Shown here in pieces: positions 62,856 through 64,000 of a stretch of 64,000 nt of DNA; within the stretch, counting starts at the first letter, position 1, and every line of letters starts with the position of its first letter. The translations under genes were made by a program, and so were the position numbers. Source of the stretch: Prosapia bicincta. Lineage: Eukaryota; Arthropoda; Insecta; Hemiptera; Cercopidae. The notes under the pieces were generated by a model, which was not told the DNA's origin, made no database searches, and was given only the letters and a program-made list of their open reading frames with translations. The stretch spans positions 226,554,604 through 226,618,603 of the forward strand of contig JBAIZL010000002.1 of NCBI GenBank assembly GCA_036971475.1, in the 5' to 3' direction.

Positions 62856-63817
62856 AACGTTGGTTTAGTGACCGTACAGAACGTTGGTTAAGTGACCGTA
62901 CATAACGTTGGTTTAGTGACCGTACAGAACGTTGGTTAAGTGAACGTACAGAACGTTGGTTATGTGACCGTACAGAACGTTGGTTAAGTGGCCGTACAGA
63001 ACGTTGGTTAAGTGGCCGTACAGAACGTTGGTTTAGTGACCGTAAAGAACGTTGGTTTAGTGACCGTACAGAACGTTGGTTAAGTGGCCGTACAGAACGT
63101 TGGTTAAGTGACCGTACAGAACGTTGGTTAAGTGAACGTACAGAACGTTGGTTAAGTGGCCGTACAGAACGTTGGTTAAGTGGCCGTACAGAACATTAGT
63201 TAAGTGGCCGTACAGAACGTTGGTTAAGTGAACGTACAGAACGTTGGTTAAGTGAACGTACAGAACGTTGGTTAAGTGGCCGTACAGAACATTAGTTAAG
63301 TGGCCGTACAGAACGTTGGTTAAGTGGCCGTACAGAACGTTGGTTAAGTGAACGTACAGAACGTTGGTTACGTGAGCGTACAGAACGTTGGTTCAGTGAC
63401 CGTACAGAACGTTGGTTTAGTGACCGTACAGAACGTTGGTTTAGTGACCGTACAGAACGTTGGTTAAGTGACCGTACAGATCGTTGGTTAAGTGGCCGTA
63501 CAGAACGTTGGTTAAGTGGCCGTACAGAACGTTGGTTAAGTGGCCGTACAGAACGTTGGTTAAGTGGCCGTACAGAACGTTGGTTTAGTGACCGTACAGA
63601 ACGTTGGTTAAGTGGCCGTACAGAACGTTGGTTTAGTGACTGTACAGAACTTTGGTTAAGTGGCCGTACAGAACGTTGGTTAAGTGGCCGTACAGAACGT
63701 TGGTTAAGTGGCCGTACAGAACGTTGGTTAAGTGACCGTACAGAACGTTGGTTAAGTGACCGTACAGAACGTTGGTTAAGTGACCGTACAGAACGTTGGT
63801 TTAGTGACCGTACAGAA
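62856..63817 (+). repeat. 24-bp satellite array 13 (terminal)
   Basis: About 40 units. Many carry GTGAACG, rare elsewhere, and a block of about five units containing CAGAACATTAGTTAAG occurs at about 63,195 and 63,291. TTAAGTGG-type units predominate. The array ends CGTACAGAA and then leaves the repeat. The - strand frame at 63292-63948 begins at TTG in the flank and is a repeat shadow. Confidence 0.96.
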
Positions 63818-64000
63818 TTGTGAATAACACGGCCGGACAGTAGGTCTTGTAAATAGCAAAGGGTGACACGAGTAAAATGGGTTATAGAGCTTATAAAAAC
63901 TTTACAATCTGGTTGGAATGAAAAAACAAAAACAAAAGGATACAACAAACATAACGATTGGTTAGAGATAATTTGTAGAATTACATGAAAACATAAATAA
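63818..64000. other. Non-repetitive right flank
   Basis: 183 bp of AT-rich sequence without monomers, islands or recognisable genes, starting TTGTGAATAACACGG. It marks the right boundary of the 24-mer domain in this window. Confidence 0.7.

Overview
The window is eukaryotic satellite DNA with no gene I would defend. About 52 kb of the 64 kb is one 24-bp tandem repeat (core CGTACAGAACGTTGGTT plus a 7-nt linker, TAGTGAC or AAGTGGC in the commonest forms), roughly 2,150 units, all in the same orientation. Only a handful of indels are not multiples of 24 bp. I see no rRNA, tRNA, bacterial operon, ribosome-binding site or CRISPR spacer. The host is probably an invertebrate. Short TTAGG-type stretches (as CCTAA) near 60.6 and 62.8 kb weakly suggest an arthropod, but this is inference.

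Layout. From 1 to 60,393 the 24-mer arrays are broken eleven times by a near-identical AT-rich 'island' of 871-874 bp (starts at 1447, 3174, 4903, 13204, 36849, 38984, 43275, 45362, 50542, 52557 and 56372). Every island enters and leaves the array at the same unit phase, so it looks like one insertion that was later amplified with its flanking repeats. Nested tandem duplications overlie this: 1,729 bp (islands 1-3), about 8.3 kb (islands 3 and 4), 3,000 bp (7.1-13.2 kb), about 5.4-6.0 kb (16.4-27.8 kb), 864 bp (30.5-32.3 kb and elsewhere), 6,426 bp (33.5-46.3 kb) and 3,815 bp (51.7-59.4 kb). From 60,394 to 62,855 the satellite is interrupted by different DNA: a family of short GGGGTAGTTTT-containing repeats, two 160-175 bp direct repeats near its ends, and a 25-bp minisatellite (about 61,785-62,612). 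A last 24-mer array (62,856-63,817) ends in non-repetitive sequence, which is probably the true edge of the satellite domain. The left end of the window lies inside an array.

Coding potential. The many long open frames are a by-product of a 24-bp unit with few stops. On the + strand it reads as TERWFSDR repeats, on the - strand as NQRSVRSL repeats. Most start at TTG or GTG, they overlap one another on both strands, and TGG-to-TAG/TGA changes break them freely. The only ATG-initiated frame outside repeats that recurs is a 69-codon frame in each island, with an AATAAA one base after its stop; I do not recognise its product. The + strand repeat frame also runs without a stop into the head of each island for about 42-54 more codons. 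Both are reported as observations, not as established genes.
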